A stretch of 64,000 nucleotides of DNA from an uncultured Paracoccaceae bacterium. Lineage in GTDB: Bacteria > Pseudomonadota > Alphaproteobacteria > Rhodobacterales > Rhodobacteraceae. The stretch lies in assembly GCA_943787785.1 (NCBI GenBank), contig CALSNT010000005.1:62001-126000 (forward strand). Reading direction: 5' to 3'. Position numbers and translations under genes: made by a program. Below are positions 9,443-20,649 of the stretch, one piece after another (positions within the stretch are counted from its first letter, which is position 1; each line of letters starts with the position of its first letter). The notes beneath the pieces were generated by a model. The model did not search any database and was not told where the DNA came from. It worked only from the letters and a program-made list of their open reading frames with translations.

Positions 9443-10389
9443 CTCACCACCACCTCATACCCAGCCTCCTCCGGTTCCTCATCCACCAGGTCCGCCGGGA
9501 AGCCCGGCGCGCGAATGTCCAGCCCGGTCGCGTCTTCCAGGCGCCGGATGATGTCGTCCGATTGCGCGCGGTCGCCATAGCGCGCCATGCCGTCGCGGAA
9601 GATCTCGATAAGCAGGGGCGAGATTTCCAGGTTCACCCCGGCATCATCGGCGATCTTCTGGAACAGGCCGATGTCCTTGGCGACAAGGTCCATGGTAAAA
9701 TTCACATCGCGGCTGCCGTTCAGGATCAGCTGGCTTTCGGTTTCATGGACGAAGCTGGTGCCGCTGCTGATCTTGATCGCCTCATATGTTGTCGCGAGGT
9801 CCAGCCCGGCGGCGTTCATCGTCACCAGCGCCTCGCAGCAGGTCAGCAGGTTGGCGGTCGCCAGATAGTTGGTCATAACTTTCAGGGTCGAAGCGGTCCC
9901 GACCTCCCCTGTATGCAGCACCCGTCGCCCCAGCGTGGTGAGGACGGGCAGGGCGGCATCAAACGTCTCACGCGTGCACCCTGCGAAGATCGAGATATTT
10001 CCCGTTGCTGCCCGGTGGCAGCCGCCCGACACCGGGCAGTCAATAGCCGAGGCGCCTTTGGCGATAACCAGCTCGGCCATACGGCGGACTTCGCCCGCAT
10101 CGGTGGTGGACATCTCGGCCCAGATTTTGCCTTCGGACAGCCCCTCTAGCAGACCGCCTTGGCCTTCCATAACCTCGGCGCAGGCAGCGGGGCTGGGCAG
10201 GCAGGTGATGATGTAATCGCAGGCCCGCGCCATGTCCGCCGGGCTTTCGGCCCAGTCTGCGCCTTGTTCCAAGAACGGTTGCGCCAGCCCCTGATCCAGA
10301 TCGCGTACCGTCAGGTCGTGACCATTCCTGAGAATGCTGCCGGCAAGTTTTGCACCGACGTTCCCCAACCCGATAAATCCAATTTTCAT
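9439..10389 (-). CDS. NAD(P)-dependent beta-hydroxyacid dehydrogenase family protein
   Basis: A 316-residue oxidoreductase of the 3-hydroxyisobutyrate dehydrogenase/tartronate semialdehyde reductase superfamily. It has an N-terminal Rossmann motif KIGFIGLGNVGAKLAG, the substrate-binding block DCPVSGGCHRAATGNI near residue 120, and the catalytic lysine region TLKVMTNYLATANLL near residue 170. The C-terminal helical domain is of normal length. The substrate cannot be read from sequence. It is divergent from the MttB-like methyltransferase across a 231-bp region with two inverted repeats, and is followed without a gap by the sulfotransferase-like gene. Confidence 0.85.
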   Translation of the reverse strand: MKIGFIGLGNVGAKLAGSILRNGHDLTVRDLDQGLAQPFLEQGADWAESPADMARACDYIITCLPSPAACAEVMEGQGGLLEGLSEGKIWAEMSTTDAGEVRRMAELVIAKGASAIDCPVSGGCHRAATGNISIFAGCTRETFDAALPVLTTLGRRVLHTGEVGTASTLKVMTNYLATANLLTCCEALVTMNAAGLDLATTYEAIKISSGTSFVHETESQLILNGSRDVNFTMDLVAKDIGLFQKIADDAGVNLEISPLLIEIFRDGMARYGDRAQSDDIIRRLEDATGLDIRAPGFPADLVDEEPEEAGYEVVVR

Positions 10390-10444
10390 CTGTCCGCTCC
10401 CGTGTTCGCCGTTCCCTCACAGGTGGCCCGCGACCGGTGGTGCG

Positions 10445-10470
10445 GCAAGCGCAAATCGACCGGCGCTTGC
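10445..10470. promoter_or_regulatory. Inverted repeat in the divergent promoter region
   Basis: GCAAGCGC at 10445-10452 is the exact reverse complement of GCGCTTGC at 10463-10470. The stretch contains GCGCAAATCGA (10449-10459), which recurs at 10542-10552. It is a candidate operator for the dehydrogenase/methyltransferase pair. Confidence 0.35.
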
Positions 10471-10541
10471 GCAATAAACGACATCAGGACGCATTGGCCC
10501 TCCGTCTGTCGGACGCAGGTGTCGGGAATGCCACGCAAATG

Positions 10542-10562
10542 GCGCAAATCGATGTTTTGCGC
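10542..10562. promoter_or_regulatory. Inverted repeat GCGCAAA-N7-TTTGCGC
   Basis: This is a perfect 7-bp inverted repeat 59 bp upstream of the methyltransferase start. It shares the 11-mer GCGCAAATCGA with the inverted repeat at 10445-10470, so the two probably bind the same regulator. The regulator is unknown. Confidence 0.4.
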
Positions 10563-10620
10563 GGCGGAATGCGCGCTATCACCGGGCTCATCGCATCCTA
10601 TTGGTCGAAGGAATCGGGAT

Positions 10621-12159
10621 ATGGCGGAACCCAGCAGACGCGGACGTTCAGGTGGTGGTGCGGCACGGCGGGCCGAGCGCACCGCGCATCATATCGAGAT
10701 GGTCCCAGCGATTACGCGCAAGACCCCGAATATGGAATACATCAGCACCGAAGCGCTGGAGATCGTCGAAGCTAACGCCGAGACCGTGTTGGAAGAGATC
10801 GGAGTTGCCTTCCCCGATAACCCCGCAGCACTCGACCGCTGGCGCGAAGCTGGGGCCGACGTGCAGGGTGAGCGTGTGCATATCCCGCGAGGGCTGGCCC
10901 GCAAGCTGTGTGAGACCGCCCCCAACCAATTCACCCAGATCGCCCGCAATCGGGACCGCAATGTGGATATAGGTGGCAATGGGCTGGTGCTCGCCCCCGT
11001 CTACGGCCCGCCATTCGTGCGCGATGCCGCCGGGGGACGGCGTTACGCGACGATGAAGGATTTCCAGAATTTCGTGAAGCTGGCGTATATGTCCAAGTGG
11101 CTGCACCACTCGGGCGGTACGGTCTGCGAACCGACCGACGTGCCGGTCTCAAAACGTCACCTCGACATGCTGCACGCCCACATGACGCTTAGCGACAAGC
11201 CTTTCATGGGCTCGGTCACGGAACCCAGCCGCGCGGCGGATTCGGTCGAGATGGCGAAGATCCTATTCGGCGACCAGGTTGTTGACGAGAATGTCGTGAT
11301 GACCTCGCTAATCAACATCAACTCTCCACTGACCTTTGATGCCACGATGATGGGCGCGCTGGAGGTCTATGCAGCCGCCGGGCAGGCCTGCATCGTGTCT
11401 CCGTTCATTGTTGGAGGCGCAATGGCGCCGGTATCGGTCATCGGCACGCTGACGCAGGTTCTGGCCGAGGTTCTGGCCGGCGTCGCCTATTCCCAACTGG
11501 TGCGCCCGGGTGCTCCGGTGATTGCCGGGGCCTTCGTCACCTCGATCGACATGAATTCGGGCGCGCCGACCTTTGGCACGCCAGAGGCGGCGCAGATCAC
11601 CTATGGAGTAGGTCAACTGGCGCGCCGTCTGGGGTTGCCGTACCGGTCTGCCGGGTCGTTCTGTGGTTCGAAACTGCCTGACGCGCAGGCGGGGTATGAG
11701 ACGGCGAACTCGCTGAATGCCGGGCTGCTGGCAGGTGTCAACTTCATGCTTCATGCTTGCGGCTGGCTGGAAGGCGGACTGGTCAGTTCCTACGAAAAAT
11801 TTGTAATGGATTCCGATCAGTTGGGCATTCTGCATCGCATGGCGGCGGGCGTACAGCACGACGAAAACGGTCAGGCAATGGACGCCTTGCGTGAGGTTGG
11901 TCCGGGCGGCCACTACCTCGGCTGCGCCCACACTCAGGCGAACTTCAAGTCGGCTTTCTGGCGCACCGAGTTGCTTGACTACAAACCGTTCGAGACCTGG
12001 GACGAAGAGGGCGCACGCGATACCGAGGCGTTGGCGACGGCCCGCGTCGACGCCTTGCTGGCCCGCTACGAGGCACCGGCGCTGGACGCCGGTATCCTCG
12101 ATGGGTTGAACGATTACGTTGCGCGCCGCAAATCGGAATTGCCCGACACGATGAGCTGA
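10621..12159 (+). CDS. MttB/trimethylamine methyltransferase family protein (non-pyrrolysine)
   Basis: A 512-residue member of the MttB superfamily, in which relatives move a methyl group from a quaternary amine such as glycine betaine to a corrinoid protein. I chose the ATG at 10621 (MAEPSRRGRSGGG). The conserved body begins at about residue 38 (NMEYISTEALEIVEANAETV), and the open frame upstream has no family match. Typical blocks are present: GPPFVRDAAGGRRYATMKD and GTPEAAQITYGVGQLARRLG. There is no in-frame TAG, so this is the pyrrolysine-free branch. No corrinoid protein or reductive activase lies nearby, leaving the substrate open. The last 46 bases overlap the convergent DUF6477 gene. 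Confidence 0.85.
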   Translation: MAEPSRRGRSGGGAARRAERTAHHIEMVPAITRKTPNMEYISTEALEIVEANAETVLEEIGVAFPDNPAALDRWREAGADVQGERVHIPRGLARKLCETAPNQFTQIARNRDRNVDIGGNGLVLAPVYGPPFVRDAAGGRRYATMKDFQNFVKLAYMSKWLHHSGGTVCEPTDVPVSKRHLDMLHAHMTLSDKPFMGSVTEPSRAADSVEMAKILFGDQVVDENVVMTSLININSPLTFDATMMGALEVYAAAGQACIVSPFIVGGAMAPVSVIGTLTQVLAEVLAGVAYSQLVRPGAPVIAGAFVTSIDMNSGAPTFGTPEAAQITYGVGQLARRLGLPYRSAGSFCGSKLPDAQAGYETANSLNAGLLAGVNFMLHACGWLEGGLVSSYEKFVMDSDQLGILHRMAAGVQHDENGQAMDALREVGPGGHYLGCAHTQANFKSAFWRTELLDYKPFETWDEEGARDTEALATARVDALLARYEAPALDAGILDGLNDYVARRKSELPDTMS

Positions 12160-12509
12160 CGGCGCGGTCGGGGTACCAAGGCAACAACATTTTCAGGCAG
12201 GGCAGGTCGGGCGGCTTTGGTTTCTAATGACGTTTCCTCGCAGGCAGCGGCCAGTTGAGCCTCTGCCATCAGCGCGATCAGAATACCGACATGCTCAGCC
12301 ACTTTGTACGTGGCATAATGCGACGTCCGGTTGGCCTCGACCTCAGCTTCCTGATCCAGCAATACCTCGACAGCGCGTGCGGGCGTGGGCTTCCGCTCAC
12401 TCGGGATCAGGCGTTTGAGGGCCCGGTCACGGCGATAGGTCGTCAGTCCAAAACGCGCGGCCCGGATCAGCAGGCGCGGTCGTCGCAGGTCTTTCAGTCG
12501 GTCTGTCAT
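12114..12509 (-). CDS. DUF6477-like conserved protein
   Basis: A 131-residue basic protein starting MTDRLKDLRRPRLLIRAARFGL, cut here to its first 20 residues MTDRLKDLRRPRLLIRAARF. It contains a helical, Glu/Ala-rich middle section that includes EVLLDQEAEVEANR and ends with an Arg-rich tail. I recognise it as the small Rhodobacteraceae family annotated DUF6477, of unknown function. A GGGGG ribosome binding site precedes the ATG. It overlaps the end of the convergent methyltransferase gene by 46 bp and is divergent from the decayed DUF6456 gene, which often sits beside it in relatives (from memory). Confidence 0.65.
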   Translation of the reverse strand: MTDRLKDLRRPRLLIRAARFGLTTYRRDRALKRLIPSERKPTPARAVEVLLDQEAEVEANRTSHYATYKVAEHVGILIALMAEAQLAAACEETSLETKAARPALPENVVALVPRPRRQLIVSGNSDLRRAT

Positions 12510-12709
12510 GTTGCCCCCAAGGCTAATTGCACATTTCCATCATGCGGCCGCTGGGGCAGGTGTTGCGTCGGGCAATCATGCAACGCCCGGATTTTTAACT
12601 ACTCGGTTACGATTGCAACTCAAGGTTATCTGCAATTTTAGACAATTCCGCAGGACCTGGCGCGATCTATTTATGCCCAGTTTTTTTGCAGGCTCCGGGG
12701 GAAATTGCC

Positions 12710-13523
12710 ATGCCAGCGGCACTGTCAGATCGTCAATCGCCGCAGCGATGGCCCGGTTGGGTTCCCGCCCCGGCGCGTCACTATCTGTCGCACACGGTAG
12801 GGGGCCAGTCGCTGCGCGCTCTTGCCTGCTAGGCGGACTGGCATGCATCGACGATCCTGCGGCAGGTCCGCCACTTCGAATCTCGGCGCGATGACTGGTT
12901 AATTGATCAGGCGCTGAACACTCTGGGTGCTCGCCGGGCCCAATACCCCATCACCCAATCAGCCTGGAACGAATAAGGAGCCCGCCCAGATGCCCGCTGC
13001 CTCGCGCGTCAAACGATCAAAACCCGACCTCTTGAGTGATATCGAAATGCGGGCCGATTCCACCCGTGTCCTGCACCGACTGAACGAACCAGGTGCCTGC
13101 CTTGCCGTCGCCGCCGACATGGATCAAGGCGTCGTGGTGCGCGAAGATGCGAGTGGCCAGACCATCCGCATCGCCGTCGCCGACCGACAGGTGATCGAGG
13201 CGATGGCTCTGACCGATTGGATCGCCTGCACGACACCGGGACGTATTGCGCGCTATCATATCACCGCCGCAGGGCGGGCCGCGCTGCGACAGCAGTTGGC
13301 GGAGGCGGAAAGCGCCCAGCAAGGCATGGCCGAAGCCGCCACGCCGTTCGACGCGGCCGCAGCAACCACGACCTACACCGCGGTCGAAAGCGTGCTGCAA
13401 CTTCTGGCGCGTCGGCGAAATCGCGACGGTGCGCTGTTCCTGGCCGGCGACCTGCTCGGAGCGGGCGAGCGCCCGCGCGACCACTACGCAACAGAAAACC
13501 GCCCGGCCAGCCTCATCGGCTGA
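12710..13523 (+). pseudogene. Decayed DUF6456 helix-turn-helix regulator
   Basis: Reading from ATG 12710 gives MPAALSDRQSPQRWPGWVPA, then the HTH region with HYLSHTVGGQSLRALAC. An in-frame TAG at 12830-12832 interrupts it, just before HASTILRQVRHFESRRDDW. This frame ends in a second stop at 12974. The rest of the family sequence continues in another frame from about 12990 (MPAASRVKRSKPDLLSDIEM) through DWIACTTPGRIARYHIT to ALFLAGDLLGAGERPRD. There it stops at 13523, before the DUF6456 C-terminal domain that normally follows this motif. One nonsense codon, one frame change and a lost C-terminus indicate real gene decay. The second frame might still make a 170-200 residue fragment. Confidence 0.75.
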
Positions 13524-13570
13524 CCGCCCAGTTTTGCGCCTGCGTCCCGAACGCATCGGGGCGCGCGGAT

Positions 13571-15805
<2,235 letters not shown>

Positions 15806-15896
15806 TCATCAACGGCATAGCAGTTATGATCATGGCAATCTGGTCAGGGTAGGGGCCGTGCGGTATGACAGGCGCAAGTCAAGGAACCCGAAGCCC

Positions 15897-16850
15897 ATGC
15901 GTGATCTGAAAATACCTGAACAACGCCACCCCGAAAAGGCAAAGAAGCCCGATCAGGCACAGCCAAAGAAGCCGTCGTGGATTCGGGTGAAAGCTCCGAA
16001 CTCTGCAGGCTACAAGCAGACCCGCGACATCATGCGCGAACACAAGCTTGTGACGGTCTGCGAAGAGGCGGGCTGCCCGAACGTGGGTGAGTGTTGGTCG
16101 CAAGGCCATGCCACGATGATGATCATGGGCGAGGTGTGCACGCGCGCCTGCACTTTCTGCAACATCGCCACTGGCAAACCGCCCGATGCGTTGGACGTGT
16201 TTGAGCCGGGTCGCGTTGCCGATGCGGTCAAGAAACTTGGGTTGAACCATGTGGTTGTTACGTCCGTGGACCGCGACGATGTCGAGGACGGTGGCGCCGA
16301 GCATTTCGCTCAGACGATCCGCGCCATCCGCCGACAAGCCCCCGGCACCACCATCGAGATTTTGACACCCGACTTCATCCGCTGCGACGACAGCGCACTG
16401 GAGATCGTGGTCGGGGCGCGCCCGGACGTGTTCAATCATAACCTCGAAACCGTACCCGGCCTGTATCCCGAAGTGCGCCCCGGCGCGCGCTATTTCCACT
16501 CTCTGCGCCTGCTCCAGCGCGTGAAGGAACTTGACCCGACGATGTTCACCAAGTCCGGTCTGATGGTCGGGTTGGGCGAGGACCGTCAGGCTGTGCTTCA
16601 GGTTATGGAAGATATGCGCGCTGCGGACATCGACTTCCTGACCATAGGTCAATACCTGCAGCCGACTCCAAAACACCACGCGTTGGACCGTTTCGTCACA
16701 CCCGAGGAATTCGCAGCTTACGAAAAAGCGGCCTTCGGAAAGGGCTTCCTGATGGTCTCGGCCACGCCGTTGACGCGATCCAGCTATCACGCAGGCGACG
16801 ATTTCGCCCGTTTGCGCGCCGCACGGCAGCAAAAACACGGACAAGCGTGA
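15897..16850 (+). CDS. lipA: Lipoyl synthase
   Basis: Radical SAM enzyme that inserts two sulfurs into octanoyl groups on E2 and H proteins, producing the lipoyl cofactor needed by the PDH complex encoded nearby. The auxiliary cluster motif [12 protein letters not shown] and the SAM cluster motif CTRACTFC are both present, and the C-terminal SSYHAGDDF provides the conserved serine ligand region (RSSYHA). I chose ATG 15897 ([16 protein letters not shown]), which gives the usual 317 residues; the upstream open frame to 15747 has no family similarity. It is divergent from katG. Confidence 0.96.
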   Translation: MRDLKIPEQRHPEKAKKPDQAQPKKPSWIRVKAPNSAGYKQTRDIMREHKLVTVCEEAGCPNVGECWSQGHATMMIMGEVCTRACTFCNIATGKPPDALDVFEPGRVADAVKKLGLNHVVVTSVDRDDVEDGGAEHFAQTIRAIRRQAPGTTIEILTPDFIRCDDSALEIVVGARPDVFNHNLETVPGLYPEVRPGARYFHSLRLLQRVKELDPTMFTKSGLMVGLGEDRQAVLQVMEDMRAADIDFLTIGQYLQPTPKHHALDRFVTPEEFAAYEKAAFGKGFLMVSATPLTRSSYHAGDDFARLRAARQQKHGQA

Positions 16851-17169
16851 ATAAAACGTTAAAAAGAGACAAGGCCGCTACCGGCCCCTTGCGTGACGCC
16901 AGGGCAATCGGTTTGAGTGATCTTACGTTCACAAGATCAGGATCACGGCAACTCTGAACCGCTTGAAAAAGTTGACGGAATTGCAGATCCGCTGAAGTGC
17001 GGCACCGGGATGGATATTCAATACTCCCCGTCACGACCGGTTGCACACCGAAGATCCTACGACGTGTTTCGGACGGCGCCGGGCGCGTTTTGCATCCCGC
17101 TCCTGTAGCCAGTGTCGTTCGAGGAACTATTTTATGACGTGTGACCGGTGCGAAGCAATTCGCGCCGAT
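16851..17169. other. Intergenic region between convergent lipA and the ClpP-like gene
   Basis: No gene is supported here. A short hairpin (GGCCG-CTAC-CGGCC, flanked by CAA and CCTTG) lies at about 16868-16890, soon after lipA. It lacks a T-run, so it could stabilise the lipA 3' end or act as a weak terminator. Confidence 0.4.
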
Positions 17170-18009
17170 CTATTCGTCTGCGGAGGTTAGAACGCCCGCG
17201 GCGACGAGGTCGGCGCGTGTCGGAAACCACATCTGCGTAGGCGGGACATCAAAAATTCGGTCCAGAAAACGCGCGTCCAGACCCGCAGCAGCCATCGCGC
17301 TGCGATCACGCGCCTGCTCGGCCTGGATGTCAATCAGTCCGCTGAGGTTCTGGTCCGCGTAGCCGTGAAAGCCCAGTCGCCCACTTTTACCAAGTGTGCG
17401 TGGTCGACCAGCGAGGAAGATCAGCGTGCAGGCGGACGCGCAAGTCTCGGCGACATGCGTTGGCAGCCCCGCGTCCGCTACAAGCTTGGCCATGCCCCGC
17501 GCCGCCGGGATCAGTCCGCCCGCGCTATTCAGATGCAGCGCGCTGACTTCGGTATCAGCCATCATTGCCTCCAACTGGCGATAGCTTTGCCAATCGATCT
17601 CACCATTCAGTCGCAAGGTGGTATCGGTACGAAAGATAACCTGCGCGGGCGAATTCGGGGCCGCGATAACAGGCGGTGGAGCCTGTGCGGCACTCCGGTC
17701 GATCCAAAGGTTCAGCGCCAGAGTGATTGCGATGATTACGAGAACTGTCACGCCCCAGGCGCCAGCCACATTGCCGCGTCGTGCACTGCGCCGGGCAGCG
17801 CGCATCGTCCCGACAGATTGCCAGATCAAAAAGGCCACGTCTGCCAGCAGGATCGCTGCGAACCATCGGCCCGGCAAGGGCAGGGGCAATGCGCTCCACC
17901 CCCAATGCGCCAGCAAACGTCCGCCAACCAGAACGATCAACGCCGAAACCCAGAGCGGCAGATGCCCGCGAAAATGGCGCATTGGTTCCGCCGGTTCTTT
18001 GTCAGCCAT
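17170..18009 (-). CDS. ClpP-fold membrane protein (COG3904-like)
   Basis: A 279-residue protein starting at ATG 18009 (MADKEPAEPMRHFRGH). It has about three hydrophobic segments in the first 125 residues, then a soluble domain with the ClpP/crotonase-like pattern: NSAGGLIPAARGMAKLVAD, THVAETCASACTLIFLAG and GRLGFHGYAD. The CASAC Ser, preceded by an SAGG oxyanion-type loop, and the downstream GFHG His match predicted periplasmic proteins of COG3904. The function is unknown, and catalytic activity is inferred only from the motifs. The start overlaps the end of the upstream FAD monooxygenase gene by 8 bp, indicating cotranscription. Confidence 0.7.
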   Translation of the reverse strand: MADKEPAEPMRHFRGHLPLWVSALIVLVGGRLLAHWGWSALPLPLPGRWFAAILLADVAFLIWQSVGTMRAARRSARRGNVAGAWGVTVLVIIAITLALNLWIDRSAAQAPPPVIAAPNSPAQVIFRTDTTLRLNGEIDWQSYRQLEAMMADTEVSALHLNSAGGLIPAARGMAKLVADAGLPTHVAETCASACTLIFLAGRPRTLGKSGRLGFHGYADQNLSGLIDIQAEQARDRSAMAAAGLDARFLDRIFDVPPTQMWFPTRADLVAAGVLTSADE

Positions 18010-19057
18010 TGACGAACTGACGCATCGCGGCACGCCCGAATGGTGGGATGGCAGCGGCTGTCCGAGCGAGTGAGCGCACGGCCAGCCGCGCCAGCGGGTT
18101 GCGTGCTTGCAGGGCGCGCCGCCCACGCTCGCTGAAGGTCAGAACATGTGCGCCCTCGGCGTGACGCGCGGCGCTATATCCGCCGAGGTCTCCCCTCAGA
18201 ATACGCGCGGCCAGATCGGCGGCGTCGGCAATGCCAAGGTTCATACCGCGTCCGCCAGCCGGTGAATGACAATGCGCCGCATCGCCCGCCAGCGCGACGC
18301 GCCCGACGCAATAGTCGGTGACCTGCCGCACCGAAATCGTGAACGCGCCGCTGCGCCGGACGCGCGTGACGTCCATTGGAACTGGCAGCGCGGCCAGCGC
18401 ATCTGCTGTACTAGAGATGACGCGGAACCGCGTCGCCTCAAGCGGGGCGACGATGCAGACGTTGCCTTGCTCCAAAAGAAAGCCCTGAAACATTGTCGGA
18501 TCGCGCCAATCCAAACACTCGACGTCGGCAATCGACCACTGGTCGGGCAAATCGAAACCCGGATACTCCAACCCAAGTGCGCCCCTTACAGTACTGCCAA
18601 TCCCGTCAGCACCGATAACATAGTCAAATCGTTCTTCCTGTCCGCTGATCCGGGCGGTGACGCCAGCATCGTCCTGGCTCAGAGTCTCGAGCGCCGCGCC
18701 ATACTCTACCTCGCCGCCATATCGGCGTAGCGCCTCGGCCAGATGAAATTCGGTCCGGTCCTGTGCCAGCCCAAGAATGCGGCTGCGATCGTCGAAATTC
18801 AGCGGCAGGGATGCGAGGCGGCGAGGGCCATCGTGCAGCGCCAAGCCGGTGAAAAGCACAGCCTCAGCCTCGATCGAGGCTGTTACACCAGAGGGGCGCA
18901 AAATCTCGACCGATCCCGGCAGAATTCCGACGGCACGGCTGAACGGAGAGGGATCAGGCCGGCATTCTACAATGCGCGGTATCAGCCCGGCTCGCGCCAG
19001 TTCCACTGCGGCGGTCAACCCGGTTGGTCCGGCCCCCACAACCAGAACGCGCGCCAT
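18002..19057 (-). CDS. FAD-dependent monooxygenase (PHBH family)
   Basis: A 351-residue flavoprotein with the N-terminal FAD motif ARVLVVGAGPTGLTAAVELA, the central DG motif (FDYVIGADGIGSTVRGALG) and the second FAD motif VALAGDAAHCHSPAGGRGMN. This is the architecture of aromatic-ring hydroxylases and UbiH/VisC-type enzymes. I chose ATG 19057, which follows a GGGGGACC ribosome binding site and starts directly with the FAD fold; an upstream in-frame start at 19117 adds 20 residues with no match. The aromatic substrate is unknown. It is followed by the ClpP-like membrane gene with an 8-bp overlap. Confidence 0.85.
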   Translation of the reverse strand: MARVLVVGAGPTGLTAAVELARAGLIPRIVECRPDPSPFSRAVGILPGSVEILRPSGVTASIEAEAVLFTGLALHDGPRRLASLPLNFDDRSRILGLAQDRTEFHLAEALRRYGGEVEYGAALETLSQDDAGVTARISGQEERFDYVIGADGIGSTVRGALGLEYPGFDLPDQWSIADVECLDWRDPTMFQGFLLEQGNVCIVAPLEATRFRVISSTADALAALPVPMDVTRVRRSGAFTISVRQVTDYCVGRVALAGDAAHCHSPAGGRGMNLGIADAADLAARILRGDLGGYSAARHAEGAHVLTFSERGRRALQARNPLARLAVRSLARTAAAIPPFGRAAMRQFVNG

Positions 19058-19082
19058 TCGGGTCCCCCGTGATCTCTTCGCT

Positions 19083-19988
19083 TTACTGCGTTGCCGGATC
19101 AGCCACCCCGGGAACAACCTTCAGATAGGCCGCTATAGCGGCGCGATCCTCATCTGTTAGTTGGCTGGTGTTGGCGATGACATCTACCATCTCTCCGCCA
19201 GAACTGTTGAACTCAGGCGTGAATCCAGACTTTAGATACTCGGCCATGTCGGCCTCGGACCATTTCAAAACCGCTGGTGTAATATTGGGAATGCGCCCCT
19301 TCCCAGAGGGATTCTTGGCCCCGCCCAGCCAGCGAGATCCATCCGTTGCGCCCAGAAAATTCCTTGGTGTGTGGCATTCACCGCAATGACCCAGAGCTTC
19401 GGCCAGATAGCGACCGCGCGTCTGTTGTTCAGTTAAATCACCCTCAATCTGCCAGCCGTCGTCGAGGAACAGGAACTTCCAGCCGCCAAGACTGCGGCGA
19501 ATGTTGAATGGGAATCCAACTTCATGCGGGGCTGCACTTTGCGTGACCGGGGGCAGGGTGCGCAGGAAGGCGGCGATGTTTGCAACATCCGCTACCTCGG
19601 CCCGGCCATAGCTGGTGTAGGGGAAAGCAGGAAAGTAATGCGACCCACCCGGCGTGACCCCTTTTACCACTGCGTTCACCAACTCAAGATCGCTCCACCC
19701 GCCGATGCCGTGTTCCGGGTCAGGCGAGATGTTGGGCGCGATGAAGGTGCCAAAGTCAGACACGAACCGTTTGCCGCCTGCCAGCTTTAGCTTCTCCTCA
19801 CCCTCGGCATCGGGCGCGGCGTGGCATGACGAACAGCCCGCGGCATAGAACGCGTATTTGCCTGCCTCGACATCGCTGGTGGTCCTGGCAAGCGCCTCGG
19901 CGCCCAGCGGTTTCGGCTGAGTCACAAACCAGAAAATGGCCAGCCCGATCAGGCCAGCCACCACAAGAAGCATCAGCAATTTTCGCAT
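19083..19988 (-). CDS. Di-haem cytochrome c
   Basis: A 301-residue exported protein with an N-terminal hydrophobic anchor (LLMLLVVAGLIGLAIFWFV) and two c-type haem sites: CSSCH near residue 53 and CGECH near residue 203. Each is followed by a distal-Met-type region. The pattern resembles cytochrome subunits of membrane-associated dehydrogenases (alcohol/aldehyde or gluconate dehydrogenase type), which pass electrons to the periplasmic or quinone pool. No partner dehydrogenase is adjacent. It is upstream of the FAD monooxygenase with a 25-bp gap and downstream of a c556-like cytochrome, so it is probably part of one transcription unit. Confidence 0.85.
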   Translation of the reverse strand: MRKLLMLLVVAGLIGLAIFWFVTQPKPLGAEALARTTSDVEAGKYAFYAAGCSSCHAAPDAEGEEKLKLAGGKRFVSDFGTFIAPNISPDPEHGIGGWSDLELVNAVVKGVTPGGSHYFPAFPYTSYGRAEVADVANIAAFLRTLPPVTQSAAPHEVGFPFNIRRSLGGWKFLFLDDGWQIEGDLTEQQTRGRYLAEALGHCGECHTPRNFLGATDGSRWLGGAKNPSGKGRIPNITPAVLKWSEADMAEYLKSGFTPEFNSSGGEMVDVIANTSQLTDEDRAAIAAYLKVVPGVADPATQ

Positions 19989-20035
19989 ATCAATGTCAGA
20001 GGGGCGGGTCGCCCCTCTGCCTTTCCGTCAGTCGT

Positions 20036-20515
20036 CTATCTGCTACCTCTGAACGACTTATGACACTCATTGCATGCGCCGCCAACAGCTCCGATGGCGC
20101 CCTTCAAGGCGTCCAGCCCGTCACCGGCTACGGCGTTCATTGCCGCCGACGCTTCAACAAATGCATCGGCCTTGGCACCGATGTCCGAGCCATCGGCCCA
20201 AATCGCTGCAAGGGCGCGAGTGTCTTCGCCAAGCGTCTCTTGATCGGTTCCCGGTATCCAATACCCTTGTTGTTTCAGTGTCGCGAGCGTTGCTAGATTA
20301 GATGCTGCGGCCGAAGCAGAATCCGCATCGTAGTCAACTTTACCCTGTGCCATGGCAAATAAAGTGCCGGCATTATGTTGATAAAGCTGCATATGCGCTT
20401 TGCGAGCACTGATGGCACCCGCAACGGCGGGGTCCAGATGCGATGCCGCAAAGCTGGTACCGGCGATCGCCGCAGTCAAAACCGCGCCGCCCAGAAATTT
20501 AGTCACAAGAGTCAT
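20036..20515 (-). CDS. Cytochrome c'/c556 family protein
   Basis: A 159-residue periplasmic four-helix-bundle cytochrome with a single C-terminal haem motif (CNECHKSFR). A signal peptide (FLGGAVLTAAIAGTSFAA) precedes the mature helices. ATG 20515 is supported by GGAGG eight bases upstream; an earlier start at 20584 is poorly supported. Members carry electrons or bind NO and CO. The gene precedes the di-haem cytochrome gene on the same strand, and the pair may work together. Confidence 0.88.
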   Translation of the reverse strand: MTLVTKFLGGAVLTAAIAGTSFAASHLDPAVAGAISARKAHMQLYQHNAGTLFAMAQGKVDYDADSASAAASNLATLATLKQQGYWIPGTDQETLGEDTRALAAIWADGSDIGAKADAFVEASAAMNAVAGDGLDALKGAIGAVGGACNECHKSFRGSR

Positions 20516-20649
20516 AAAAACCTCCGAAAAGTTGGACCTCGTAGGTTCAGCATACCCAACAATCCCAGCGGTTCCAGTCAGCATTTACGCAGGGTCAGTG
20601 TTCATCGATCACATAGTGGAGAGGCGGCAGAATGCCGCTCGCACATGAT

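Noticed and set aside
10621-12159. Pyrrolysine-dependent trimethylamine methyltransferase
   Set aside because: The reading frame contains no internal TAG, and no pyl genes are present in the window.
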